Shown: one piece after another, positions 24,781 through 36,195 of the stretch
How the letters are laid out: every line of letters starts with the position of its first letter
Position numbering within the stretch: position 1 is the first letter of the stretch
Source of the DNA: Scolanthus callimorphus
Lineage: Eukaryota; Cnidaria; Anthozoa; Actiniaria; Edwardsiidae
Direction: 5' to 3'
Length of the DNA: 64,000 bases
Assembly: GCA_033964015.1 (NCBI GenBank)
Contig: CM066912.1
Location: forward strand, 29,412,532 to 29,476,531
The notes under the pieces: generated by a model
The model's database searches: none
Seen by the model: only the letters and a program-made list of their open reading frames with translations
Told to the model about the DNA's origin: nothing
Position numbers and translations under genes: made by a program

Positions 24781-27700
24781 AAAGGGAGGGGGTAAACCAT
24801 TTTGGAAATTCTGGATGCATAGGGGGTCAAAAACTAGTGCCGCCCGTGGGGAGGGTACCTTTATTTCTGGAATTGCCCAATGAAATGACCAGCAAAGCAA
24901 ATTCAGCAACTAATTAATAACATTACTAACGTTTCTCTTTTTATTCTTTTAGATTAAAAGGAAAAGATAACACCATTGTTCGAGATTATGTTCTTCCAGA
25001 CTACACGCACATCAAACGTGGTTATGTTAAGGTAACAGAAACAGAATGAAAGCCTTTTGATCTTTTGCTGAAAAGTAGTTTTCTCATCATTGAACCTCCC
25101 TTGTGGTACCAGCCTGATCTTCTCCATCCTGGTATCTTCCCACCCTTATATCCCAGCTATTCAGGTATAAGCTTGTGACTGAACAACCTGACAATTCTTA
25201 TTAAATTTTCATGTAGAATATCCAATCTGGATTTTTACCCCTGTCATAGGCGATGTCACACTGTTCTGAGGGCTCCACCTCAGAATTGAAGAAGCAGGGG
25301 GGAGGGGGAGGGGGAAACAAAGTATAATGCAATACAATACAGAGGAAAACGAGTGAAATAAAAGGGGAAACAATAAAAGGGGAAGCAGCAGTTCTCTTAG
25401 GCTTGCCCAGGGGCGTAGCTAGAGGGGTTCTGGGGTGCATGTGACCCCCTTTTTGGAAGAAAATACTGTAAACATTAAGAAAAAAATCAGTAAGTTGGAA
25501 AAGGGCACCATACATTTGTACTGATGTGAGCCCCCTTTCTCAAATCCTGTCTACGCCCCTGTTGTCCGCATACTGGTGTTTGCCTCAAGGCTCTTCTTTA
25601 CCTTAACCAATAAGCATATTCTTTTTGTGGTTTTGCAGCCTGTAGAAGAAATGTATGATTCATCCAAGAAAAATGAATCAGAACAGGTATGTTTAAAAGC
25701 AAGGCTTGGGCCATACCAATCCTATGGAGTTCCATCGCCGCCAAATTCTTTGCTCGTGTTTTCAACTCGACATTCTGCATTTTTTCCATGCCTTCAATGC
25801 AACATTGCACATCCAAGGTTGATCACTGCACATTCGACATTCAAATATGTGCATTTTATAAAATTGAAACTTATTCGGCTGGTTCTCTCGAATTCGGCAT
25901 CGTTTTGAATTTGGCATCGTTTTGAATTCGTCATGGTTGCCAATTCGGCATTTGATGACGTAAGCATAATTCACAACCATGCCGAATTCACAACCATACC
26001 GAATTCGCAACCATGCCGAATTCACAACCATGTTGAATTCGCAGCGATATCAAATTCATAACCATGCCGAATTCACCAAGCTGACATCAAGCCGAATAAA
26101 ATGAAAAAAGTTACACGTCGAGTGCCCAAACAAGGCAAAAATACAGCAAAATGAATGATAAATGTACATTTGAATGTTAAATGTGCAGTGATCAATCTTG
26201 GATGTTCAACGTTGAATGTTGCATTTTCCAGGCATGGCAAGAATTCGGAATGTCGAGTTCAAAACACACGAGCATTGAATTTTGGCGGGAATGGAACTCC
26301 ATACCAATCCAGCATTTGATTCAATTTGATTCAGCATTTGACATTTGTTGAATAAACTTTGTTGAACTAGGATGTGATTGGCAGTTGGCTACAATCAACA
26401 AAGTTTACTGCGGATTCATAGTATCGTGATGATCCAAAGTCATGATTATGATTTCGTTTGGGCGATTCTGCACTGTCAACCAAAATTCAAAACCTTTGGA
26501 ACTTATTTTGCATGCATGACCATAGAAAAAGGTGTGCACAAAACTTTTGATAGAATTATGAGTAGAAAAACCATGGAATTTTATATCACGAGTGAGAAAT
26601 CTGGTTTTCATTTTGAATGAGTGTGGTATCTGTTAATTACAATTAGCTGAGTGTTGTATTCTTGATCTTTCATCTTCCAGATTCTAAGAATGAACAACGA
26701 AAGGTTGCTGTACCAGAGGTGCTTTTTCATCCATCTGATATTGGTAATTATTATGATACAAATATTGATACAGGGCTTGAAATTGTGCCCGATACAGGCG
26801 TAAATAGACCTAAAAATTTCCTTTTACGCCTAACTTTTTTTACTTAGGCGTAAGATAATGACTGTGTTATCAACTAGATTTATGGCTAGAGTTTTGTTGT
26901 TTCAGGAATACAAGAAATGGGAATCCCGGAAGCTATAGTTCATTCCATCGGTGCTCTTCCCCCAGGTAAACACAAAAGTGAATAATCTCTCAACAGAAAT
27001 ATATGAAACCTCAAAGAGCCTCAGTCAGCCGCCATTTTCTCAGCCTAGCAACATACCGAGTCAGAGAAAACATCCATTTTCATCGGCTGATTTAGGGAAT
27101 GTAGTGTGAAATTGTTTATTGAATTCCTTAAATAAAGAATAAACATTTCTTCGTAGATGGTCATTTCGAGATTTCTACGTGCATAATTTGACATAATTTG
27201 TGTCATTGCTTTTAGCATTATGCATAGCCCACTACTTTGTAGTTTGAGGACTCTGGCATGACACAGTGAACCTCTTAATTTTCCTTGTTACATTGTTACC
27301 ATAGCTGAGGTTCAGTCTCATTTTTCTCTTCTCTGTTCTGCACTGATGAGCCCACAAAGAGCGAAACGTAGTGACTGCAGATTGAGCCATATGTATATTT
27401 AAGCTCCTTAACTTTTGTTTTGTTGAGCACTCTTTTTGAGATTATGTCATTGCTTTAGCATTATGCATAGCCCACTACTTTGTAGTTTGAGCACTCTGGC
27501 ATGACACAGTGAACCTCTTAATTTGCCTTGTTACATTGTTATCATAGCTGAGGTTCAGTCTCATTTTTCTCTTCTCTATTCTGCACTGATGAGCCCACAA
27601 AGAGCGAAACGTAGTGACTGCAGATTGAGCCATATGCATAATTTGTCTTCTAAAGACTAATGTCGAATGAAAACATTAGCAATGAGTAGTTGACTAGAGT

Positions 27701-29585
27701 TCTTTATAATAATATATAATAATAATAATAATTTATATAGCGCCTATACCTATATGTTCTAGGCGCTTTACATCCATTAAAAAACAATAATAACAATTTG
27801 ATACAAAATAAAAAACCACTAAAACAATAAAAATAGTAAAATCATGGTTATCATAATAAAAAATAAATATATCGAATGAACATTCCTAAATCAGCCTATC
27901 GGACTGGATGCTTTCTCGACATATTTTTTATTCGACAGAGAAAATGGAGATGAAGATACCATGCTATAGTGTAGGGGTTTTAACAGTACCGGGATGGTGC
28001 AATAACGTTCAAGTTGAAGACTTTGATTAACGTTTGCAGATAACTGACCCTTTACTCCTATGTTTAGAGATGCAACCACACTTTTATATGAACATCCTAT
28101 TAACTGGAGGAAGCAGTTTATTTCCAGGATTTAAAGAAAGATGTGAGTAACAGCAACAATAACACCCTGATGATGTTTTAACAATATACTGCCATGTCTA
28201 TTCGTCAATTTGTATTTCAAAGTAATATTTCATTACTTTACATGATAGATTTTAGCGCACGGCTAACTTGTAAATCAGCGTATGCTGAAGTAACCTACCG
28301 TAGATTTATTATTCATTGGACTCAGTAATCGTTTCTGATTGGCTCAAAGTCTACGCACAATTCTGGCAGTTTGCAAGCGCCTGCAATATTTTCAGCGGGA
28401 ACAGTTGTCTGTAGAGGTTTTTGGACCATTCGGCATTTCAGCGGTATTTTGTGTGAAATTACAAATGCGCGGCAAATTTTGTGTCTTTGAATCTTTTCTT
28501 TTCACGATGGCTGCTCGCTTTGCGACGTGTTCGACTCAAGAAATTGAATTTGTGTCAGATAATGAATAATAAAACAATTATTGGATTCGGTTTTCGCATG
28601 ACATCGATAATCGTCAATACGTTCTATTTAGCTATCCACCATTTACAACTACGTACAACAACTGTTGCGAAAAAAAGAAACAATCTGCAGCAATAATAAA
28701 ACCTGGCCAATGATTTTTAATAACAAGAGAAACAACATCTTCTTAGACTGCTTTCAGTCCCTTATGTTTTCATCCCAGCAAGATTTCAAAAACTTATTGT
28801 TACAATCCGTTTCTACCCGCTCTGTATTGAGTCTGTAATAAGTCTAAGAAGCTTACAATCATGATCGCTTTGTAGTTAAAGGGCTAGTGAACAAATCCAG
28901 ACTAATATTTTGCTATCCATCAGTTTTTATTGTTGTTTTTTATTGAAATGTAATGGGAATATATTGCTCAAGATTGTTTTGCGCTTGAATTTCTAGATTT
29001 CACGATGTGCGTACTCTAGCACCGTGCGAGTTTGATGTCGCCGTGCATTTACCACAGAAGTAAGTACTATATGGACTTCCTGTAGACTTCTTCATAGGCA
29101 GTCGCTTTACGCTTATGCTAACAGGCATTGGAGGTTGTTTTATCGCGTAAAACTCCGGCAGCGCGATCGCCAGTGCATCTTGGACGCGCGGGAAGAAATG
29201 TCAGCGGAAAACGGGGACCATGTTGTTCTGCGAGGGCCTCGCAGACGATCTGGCGATCGCCAGTTGCATATTGAATGGACAGGAAGAAATGCCAGCGGAA
29301 AACGGGGAACATGTTGTTCTGCGAGGACCTCTCAGGCGAACTTACCCCAAAATGTCTAGAAGCCGAGAAGTGTGAACATGCGGTTTGTTGTGAACTCCTT
29401 ATAAACCACGCTTTGATGTTTTTTTGTTTCTATGTTTATTGTTCTATTACAGCCCTATAACGTATGCTTGGGAAGGCGGGATAACGCTGGCCAAAACCGA
29501 AACCTTTGCAAAGAAAATGTGCGTTACTAAGGCAGAGTACGAGGAGCACGGGAAGAATCTATGCAAGGAAAGGTTTGACACATAA
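18288..29585 (+). CDS. ACTR6: Actin-related protein 6 (ARP6), 15 exons, two single-base frame breaks
   Basis: Exons are 18288-18358, 19070-19256, 21239-21301, 22015-22075, 22998-23136, 23290-23346, 23766-23805, 24496-24554, 24953-25031, 25639-25686, 26681-26743, 26906-26965, 28068-28142, 28997-29059 and 29453-29585. The product matches ARP6 throughout, with MATLVLDCGAFSQKIG, VLPFQKGFLVNWDVEKQIWD, VVDTGYSYTHIVP, RINVGGKLLTNHLKEI, HPSDIGIQEMGIPEAI, LTGGSSLFPGFKER and NPITYAWEGG. ARP6 is a nuclear actin-like subunit of the SWR1/SRCAP complex that deposits histone H2A.Z. Frame is lost by one missing base in exon 11 after ILRMNNER (about 26705), and by one at the exon 13/14 junction (28142/28997). 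The exons total 1198 nt; two extra bases give 400 codons, close to the usual 396. Either assembly errors or a decaying gene would explain this. Confidence 0.93.
19288..19678. repeat. Foldback element with ~140-bp arms in ARP6 intron 2
   Basis: The arms run from 'cagaacccaaaaatggcaag' to its near reverse complement '...ttgccattttgggttctg' and include 'ttttctaatggatccatctt' and its complement. The rest of this intron also carries the LINE fragment and hairpin described next. Confidence 0.85.
19905..20480 (+). mobile_element. Fragment of a non-LTR retrotransposon reverse transcriptase (CR1/L2-like C-terminal region)
   Basis: Broken plus-strand reading frames give KIRETAYKALVRTQIE, then a WDP-like KENNNVATLEKK, then the characteristic VQRRAA and later SQLTLMYKNK. 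This is the conserved order of the C-terminal region of LINE reverse transcriptases of the CR1/L2 type. Stops and frame changes show that it is dead. A 120-bp block with inverted 'caagatctt' motifs (about 19998-20118) interrupts it and appears to be a later insertion. It lies in ARP6 intron 2. Confidence 0.65.
20526..20710. repeat. Near-perfect hairpin element
   Basis: 'tttacatcttgttgccaccc' and its reverse complement, extending through 'catgtgatgattccc', form arms of about 75 bp around a short loop. The ends 'aacagtgtttacatc' and 'gatgtaaacaccgat' also pair. It lies in ARP6 intron 2. Confidence 0.85.
24019..24464. repeat. Foldback element in ARP6 intron 7
   Basis: The ends 'aaaacccgcataaaagaac' and '...gttcttttatgcgggttttt' are inverted repeats. 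The interior has 'ttcaggctgattttgttctt' and its complement. Confidence 0.85.
24564..24884. repeat. Foldback element with long poly-G/poly-C tracts in ARP6 intron 8
   Basis: The arms 'gggcaattccagaaaataaa' and the complementary 'ttatttctggaattgccc' enclose several homopolymer G runs. One run is about 20 bases and one about 40, interrupted by 'gcggggg'. On the minus strand this reads as a long proline stretch, which is not a protein. The exact tract lengths are unlikely to be reliable. Confidence 0.8.
25406..25562. repeat. Short foldback element with 'caggggcgtag' ends
   Basis: About 155 bp in ARP6 intron 9 start 'caggggcgtagctagagg' and end '...ctacgcccctg'. Internal pairing of 'gaccccctttttgg' with 'gagccccctttc' is weak. 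Confidence 0.65.
25703..26312. repeat. Foldback element with a central 17-bp tandem repeat in ARP6 intron 10
   Basis: Arms of about 150 bp pair 'gccataccaatcctatggag' with 'ggaactccataccaatcc'-type sequence and 'ttgatcactgcaca' with 'tgtgcagtgatcaa'. The centre (about 25970-26075) repeats 'gccgaattcacaaccat' five or six times with changes. Confidence 0.8.
27010..27712. repeat. Dispersed repeat interrupted by a later insertion; relative at 43265-43500
   Basis: The flanks 27010-27190 and 27636-27712 align with one continuous block at 43265-43500, sharing 'cagccgccatttt', 'catcggctgatttag' and 'cgtcttctaa'. The piece between them is the hammerhead-like dimer described next. It lies in ARP6 intron 12. 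Confidence 0.7.
27191..27635 (+). mobile_element. Tandem-dimer retroelement with two hammerhead-ribozyme-like cores, flanked by a 10-bp target duplication
   Basis: Two units about 243 bp apart (about 27202-27392 and 27446-27634) are nearly identical. Each contains TCTGCA-CTGATGAG-CCCACAAAGAG-CGAAAC-GTAGTGAC-TGCAGA. The core CTGATGAG...CGAAAC is the hammerhead signature, and the flanking TCTGCA/TGCAGA can form stem I. The whole is bounded by 'gcataatttg' at 27181-27190 and again at 27636-27645, and the site without the insert is seen at 43265-43500. Dimers with hammerheads are known from retrozymes and Penelope-like element ends. Stem II pairs imperfectly and no standard GUC cleavage triplet is present, so activity is uncertain. 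Confidence 0.55.
27716..27775 (+). repeat. ATA microsatellite plus SINE-like tail
   Basis: An (ataata) run is followed by 'tttatatagcgcctatacc' and 'ctaggcgctttacatc', a short hairpin with an A-rich tail typical of a SINE 3' end. It lies in ARP6 intron 12. Confidence 0.4.
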
Positions 29586-30989
29586 TATAGTGGTAAAGAT
29601 AACCATGGTAACGCGCGAAAAAGCACTTTTGTTGCTATGGCAACGATTGACAAGGAGGAGTTACTCTGGGTAACGAATAATGCGGTTTATGTGGCAAACG
29701 GGGCAAATGCATCTTGGTTTGATGGTCAGTCAAGGAGATAGTAGCAAGGTTAATTTGGCAGGATGGGATAAAGAATGCAACCAACGAACTTTTAGTCCGA
29801 CATCGTGTTCCATCGCGTCACTTGTAAAAGAGACATTTTGGTGCTTTTCTAGAGTGTGAAATTCCGCAGACTATTTTAGCGTCAAGGACACCACAGAGAT
29901 AGCTAATGTTCACAAGCAGCTTCGCTCCAAGACTAAGGCGGGAAAAAATTTTAAGCGTTTTGGTTTACAACTGCAGTAAGATGCTCCAACATGAGTGTAA
30001 AAGTGTGTGGAGCCCGCTTGAAACCGAATGGCGACCGTTCGGATTAGTATAAGCCTTTATGGTGTTTTAGCTCAGGGGCAGCTGGCACTCACCACGCATT
30101 GTCACCTTATGCTCTAAAACGTTGAAAACGCATATCACGGTAGCGTTTATCGTTATATCGAGTTCTGGTATTATGGCTTTTTTACGCGCGATCTTGAAGG
30201 AGTAGTGCTAGTTGACTATAGGGTTAATTTAGGAAGCTTAAAATGCAGGACTTTACATTTACAAGAAAAGAGCAAAATAAACCTCTAGGTTTGTTTAATA
30301 ACTGTTAAACTGCCAGATAAACACAAATGTGAAGTATTTCCGTATGTTATCGAACGGATGGAATTGGATTGCGAATAGGCTTAATTTAGATTTCTTACCA
30401 GGCTGAAATTTCTGACAGGCTGAATTTGACGGATAAAGCTATTATATCTTGCGTAGAAATGACTATATAATGCAAGTCTCGGTTCATTTTTAAATCGTGG
30501 ATACGCGAAGCGTAAGACACGAGTTATTGTGGTGGGCCCGATGTCACTCATGACTCAAGTGTTAGCTCAAGTTGCGCAATAATTATGCAAATCAGCTGAT
30601 CTGAGTAGCCCGCGAAAATTAGCCAGCGGTATCATCCATTAGGCTCTGATGTTCAAGGAAAACAATGGCGGACTTCGAAGGGGGAAGATAGCTCATCCTT
30701 TTCTCTGGCTTCGGAGGTCCACATTTCTAAAGTTATTGCCCTAGTTTACACTCAAGATGCTTACTTAGTATCGGAGTTATATGAATGAAAGAAGAATCCA
30801 ATTTTTAACTTGCGATTTGTTGATTTTCGGCTGGCTTATTTCTGCTTCCCGTTGCGAAGAACTATACACAAAATCAAGTTTCCACTTGAGATTAATACAT
30901 GCCGAACTTGTCATCTGGGAGAATTGGAATTACAAAGCAATATAATCTTCTAGGAGAGCCATCAGCTTGGGAGAGCCATCACTACTGCC

Positions 30990-31364
30990 TGGCGCACACT
31001 TGCGACATAACGACGTTATGTTGCAACGAAAAAAGTAAGGGAAAATAATTGAAACAATCAATATTTTCCATGGATCATCAATAGAATACTTTACCAAAGC
31101 AATCTTATGTTATTTTTTGACGACTTCAACTTCTTGAAACACTAAATTTTGTTCGCGTGACATTTTTCTTATGTCGTTATGTCGCAAGTGTGCACCAGGC
31201 TTAACGACATAAGAAAAATATCACGCGAACCAAATTTAGTGGTTTCAAAACGTGAAGTCCACAAAAAATAACAGAAGATTGCTTTGGTAAAGTATTCTAT
31301 TGATGATCCATGGAAAATATTGATTATTATGTCGTTATGTCGCTAGTGTGCACCGGGCTTACTA
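30990..31364. repeat. Long near-perfect inverted repeat (hairpin element)
   Basis: Arms of about 170 bp meet near 31190 with almost no loop. 'gcgcacacttgcgacataac' at the left pairs with 'cgttatgtcgctagtgtgca' at the right, and 'aatattttccatggatcatc' with its complement. A third copy of the tip 'tatgtcgcaagtgtgcacca' sits at the centre, suggesting two elements fused head to head. Confidence 0.85.
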
Positions 31365-33312
31365 CTCAGGTACGTTTGGCACTTATCTCATTCACAATAC
31401 ATTATTAGACCTTTCTGTAAAATTCATTTGTTATCTTGACATAAAGAATCTCTGTCAGCCTCAAATCCTTTGTTTTGTTTTCATGCCCCAATAGGAAGCT
31501 AAATATTATGCTCATAAACAGTTTAGCAAACCTTTTAGGAGCAAAATAGCAAAACCTAAATCAGCAAGAAAAAACTAGTTGGACTAGAACAAGAAAAAGG
31601 CTATTGTCTCTTTGAAGTAGAAATACCAACACGCATATCCACCCCACAAAAAAGTGCCGGAGGACTCCCCTTCCCTCTAACACGCACATTGCCTCGCACA
31701 CGCATCTTGCCATGACCCTTGCCATGCTTTTTGGTCGATGCTGTAATTTCTGATGCACCATTTTATTTTTTTATTTTTGTTTCAGTAACTCCAGCCCTGT
31801 AATTAAAAGGATGACTAAGTTCAGTCGCTAAAACTTGGCATTAAATGACGGGAAAATCAAAGTAAAAAAATGTTATCTTCCCATCTACAACTAAAGATGT
31901 AATAGGGAAATAATATACATATCAGAATGTCTTATTGTATTTCATTGGATAACTGCATTTGTGATTATTAAAATATCTGAATTTATTATGAAGTCCTCAG
32001 AATTCTGGGGCAGGTAATCAGGTGGGGTGCACGCTCTACTGCCACCATAGTTAGTCTCCTCTACTACCTCTACTAACTATGCTGCCACTTTACAAAAAGG
32101 TATCCACGATTTCACCGAGGCACTCGGTGCCTTGATTCTTTCTTAGACTAAGTTGAATCATACTCGGGATTCTGAGTTGTTTAAAATGTAGATCACTGGT
32201 CTTATTTTATATATTTTGTGATTGTGATTTTAATGTATATACCGTTTTCGGGATACGTTGTCACTGGAAAAAGCAACAAAGCTTGGTGCGCTAGGGAGTA
32301 TGGGTAAAGATTTATTTGAATTTCTGTAAAATATTAGAAACAAACATGCTTAGAAATGTGCTGAGAGTTAATTATGATTTTTTCTGTGGTAACTGTCTGA
32401 ATCCAGATCAAACAGTAGTAGCAGTTTAGATGTGCCCATTACCCTTTGCGCTTCAAGCTTATAGGCTTTTGGGGTGACAACGTTTCCCGGAAACGGTATA
32501 TAAATTGAATAGTGTAGTCCAATTAGGTTGCCAGGGAAATGATATATTTAGAATATTTATTTCGAATATTAGCGATTATCCTTCGTCGGAGAGTGCTCAA
32601 CACGGGTAACGTAGAAAGAAGACAACATAGTTTTTCCCAATGTCAAGTCCCAGGCGTACAAGCCGCCCTAAATATGAATTGCTTGAGCCGCCATAATCAA
32701 AACAATACGCATCACAAGTACTCGCATTTTATTTAAGGATTGCTTGATAATGTTTTTACAGTAGTTGAAAGATCAATGCTTATATTACAATTCTGCATCC
32801 TGTATTGTGACTGCAAACCGCTGTCGCTCATAAGTCTAGCCAATCACAAACGAGAGAAAATGCACGTTGCTGCTTAATGGTTTCCCTATTAGCCAATCAC
32901 GAGCCACGTAAAACTACTATCACTTTTATCAACCACTTCAGTGGTTGTTTGCCCGCCAACCACAGGACAAGTAAAACTACTATCACTCGGTGAGCACGTG
33001 ATCGGTTTACGTGATTATGGGGCCAGAAGCAATGCGCCTACGAACTCGAGTTGTCAAGATCCGGGTTTTACGATTAACGCATTAGAGCGGTCGAACTGAT
33101 ATGACTCTATTCGCAGAGTGATTACTTAAGGTGAAAATGATGTACTACATAGATTTTTTTTATTTGGTGTATACAATTTATGCTCATGCGTAGCACATTT
33201 AAAAATGCATAAAAAATATTCACCCTGGGCACTAGAGGCTCCAGCTTCTTTTGTTCAGGCGCGCAAGAGTGATACGCTTCGCTCATTGCTTGACACCCTC
33301 TCGCGAGAGTCT

Positions 33313-33700
33313 CTAGCGGCTCTCCAGTGGGTTTTTCGGATATTTGATTTTTTGGCGCGCGGGTTTCCTGTGTGGCGGGGGGAAGTAGCCTGCTAGCCGG
33401 CTCTCCAGTGGGTTTTCTCGGATATTTGATTGTTTGGTGCGCGGGATTCCTGTGTCACGGGGGAAGTAGCCTGCTAGCCGGCTCTCCAGTGGGTTTTCTC
33501 GGATATTTGATTGTTTGGTGCGCGGGATTCCTGTGTCGCGGGGGAAGTAGCCTGCTAGTCGGCTCTGCAGTGGGTTTTTCGGATATTTGATTTTTTGGCG
33601 CGCGGGTTTCCTGTGTCGCGACACAGAAATCCCGTGCGCCAAAAAATCTAATATCCGAAAAAACCCACTGGAGAGCAGGCTAGCAGGCTAGAGAATCTCG
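33313..33700. repeat. 81-bp tandem repeat, four units, ending in an inverted unit
   Basis: Units beginning 'ggctctccagtgggttttct' start at 33318, 33399, 33480 and 33561, exactly 81 bp apart. A single inverted unit follows from about 33612 ('...aacccactggagagc'), joined through the palindrome 'gtgtcgcgacac'. Since 81 is divisible by three, long open frames appear on both strands. A relative lies at 38640-38745. Confidence 0.9.
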
Positions 33701-34218
33701 TGCCGAAGGTAACGATGCCAATACTGCATGTTTGGTTAGTTCCCTGATGTTTTCATAATCCCCTGATTATTCTTTAATACATGAAGTCATAATCGAAATT
33801 TTCCAAAAGAGTCAGTTCAAGCACGAAAAAGATCTATGCCGGCTTTGTCGCTTGCATTATTGTCGGGCTTCCTGTGGCTGGGCAGACGTTACGTCAACCG
33901 ACGCCCAGCTCCCACACTTCCACTCTGCAAGTCCTAACACAGGGAACCCGCTCACAATGCCAGCGTCTAGGCTTGATCTATACGACTTACACCACATGTT
34001 GACAGCATCCTCCGCCACATTCCTCACTTCGCTTTATTGGCAGAAATCTCCTCATGTTGCGTTCTGATATCACTGGATGCTTTCTGTGGATCTGAGGGTG
34101 TTTTGCCTTCATAATGAGGCTGTCACCAACTGTCATCAAAAAGTAATTCATTAACTACTGAACTGCTTACAAACACTGGTGCAAATTGTCTACAGCACCA
34201 CATTGTTTCAAGTTAGCA

Positions 34219-35014
34219 TATTAGTCCGGCGGATAAGCGTAAAAATTGCGCACTTTTGGCTAAAGACTCCATACTTTGCATGTCAATAGTTTTCAGTATT
34301 TTGTCGAAGTTAAGATATGGAGGCACGCTAAATTTCATTCGTAGCGAAAGCTAGAACAATTTAATGTGAACCATTGTTTTGCCATTGGCAGCCATCTTTG
34401 AATCCTTTGTTATTCATGAGCTCTGCGGCACTTAGTGAAATCTTCCATCGTCCGTGTTTATAGAGTATAGCACAGTACTGGGAAGAAATATCATGCCAAA
34501 ATGTTAGAGGCAAGCTTTCTTTACACATTCGCCACACGAGGTACCAATTATCTCGATCTTCTTTAGAATTTGTTGGTCATTCTTGAAACATTTCATCAAA
34601 CCTCAGTCACACTATTGTTTACAATAGAAATTATAAACATTCACAATAAACTGATCGTGACATTTAATAGATCAGCAAAAACTCTAAGGAGACGCTCAGC
34701 CGAAGTCAGTCAGCTCAATCCATAGTTCAGAATTAGCAAATTTTGAGCTGCTATGGCTGTGTAGTCTAGAGAACAACTTGAATGTTCACAAAGCTAAGTT
34801 CTAAACCTCATTTGAATAACAAAGCATTCAAAATGGCTGCTATTGAGCTAAACAATAGTTCACTCTAAACCTCTCTAGCTTTCGCTACGAAAGAATTCTA
34901 GCGTGCCTCGATATCTACGATTTAAAAATACATTGGAAACTATCACCTGGCAAAAAATTGGGGCTTTAGCCTAAAATGCGCAATTTCCTCGAAAATTTGC
35001 TCTAATCCGCCGGA
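34219..35014. repeat. Foldback element with ~200-bp arms, 'tagtccggcgga' family
   Basis: It starts 'tagtccggcggataagcg' and ends '...atccgccggactatat'. The arms share 'ctttcgctacgaa', 'agcgtgcctc' and 'gcgcaatt'. One arm of the same family lies at about 50060-50255 in a NOWA intron. No coding content was found. Confidence 0.85.
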
Positions 35015-35242
35015 CTATATGGAGATTTTGAGGGGTGAGTTTTGTTTGAATTTTCAAAAAGGTGAGACTGAAAGGAAGCAGCGCTCGACGGCCATCGTTA
35101 CGGGACGGGAAATGCGCAGGATAGAGCAGATTTCGTATGACTTTGAAAAGTACCGCGAAAGACTTGTACCGCGCCGTGACCGTGACCTTACCGCGACTAC
35201 GCGATTTCGTTCGGTATCTACAGCAGGACAGGTTCCGTACCG

Positions 35243-35560
35243 CCTCGCGGTTGCGTGACAGGCTAAATGCGCAGGATAGCCTCGCGGTTGCGTGACAGGC
35301 TAAATGCGCAGGATAGCCTCGCGGTTGCGTGACAGGCTAAATGCGCAGGATAGCCTCGCGGTTGCGTGACAGGCTAAATGCGCAGGATAGCCTCGCGGTT
35401 GCGTGACAGGCTAAATGCGCAGGATAGCCTCGCGGTTGCGTGACAGGCTAAATGCGCAGGATAGCCTCGCGGTTGCGTGACAGGCTAAATGCGCAGGATA
35501 GCCTCGCGGTTGCGTGACAGGCTAAATGCGCAGGATAGCCTCGCGGTTGCGTGACAGGCT
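35243..35560 (+). repeat. 37-bp minisatellite, about 8.6 identical units
   Basis: The unit 'cctcgcggttgcgtgacagg' + 'ctaaatgcgcaggatag' repeats from 35243 with a last partial unit at 35539. Units look identical, implying recent expansion. Related sequence 'aatgcgcaggatagagcag' precedes the array at 35111. Confidence 0.95.
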
Positions 35561-36195
35561 CCCTTTTAAAAATCACTTCTCAAAAGAACAAAGATGGAAA
35601 ACAGATTTATTTTATGGCGACTAAATTTACTTTTTGGCCACTATAATTTTTTTTCTAGCACTAATCGAAAAACGTTCATGTCGAGTCCTTTTTGAAAATG
35701 CGAAACAAAACTCACCCCTCAAGATCTTCGTTGCTTAGGACTTGAAACAATGTGGTGCCGTAGACAATTTGCCCAGTTTTGTAAACAGGTTTCCCAAAAA
35801 ACTTCAAATAGCTGTGTCATGGTCGGTTTCTCGGAGTTCTGAATTCGCCGCAAATGAACTCCTGCTGATTTTTAACCGTTTTTAATAATTTCAATCTTAG
35901 AGTATGATATTAAAGGTAACTTTTTTAGGGTTTGAAGTTGAGGGAAGGGCTCTGTAGCCAAATATGTTACATAGGTGATCTATCTATTGAACGCATTAGT
36001 ATAAAAGAACTCGCAATCTAAAACTTTTGAGGTTGATTTTTAGAGTAAAGATAGATATTGCAGGCAATAGCATCAAATCTCCAAATAAATAAGATCTAAT
36101 TTCAACGATACATAGTGTGTAAGACTAAGTGCATTCATAATTAATAAGTTACTTGGGCGTTGTAAAAAGGTACCATTTACTAGCAGATGTTTTTT

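Noticed and set aside
24551..24909. Long minus-strand proline-rich open frames
   Set aside because: They come from poly-G tracts inside a foldback element in an ARP6 intron; no start context or homology.
33313..33642. 109-codon minus-strand frame with a repeated peptide
   Set aside because: Produced by the 81-bp tandem repeat, whose length is divisible by three; no splice or start signals.
34020..34092. Minus-strand 'KRSEECGGGCC', resembling a minicollagen cysteine-domain end
   Set aside because: Only three cysteines, stop codon shortly after, no collagen Gly-X-Y repeats nearby and no linked signal peptide in frame.
35243..35560. Regularly spaced direct repeats that might suggest a CRISPR array
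   Set aside because: Units abut without variable spacers, and the context is a eukaryotic genome; it is a minisatellite.
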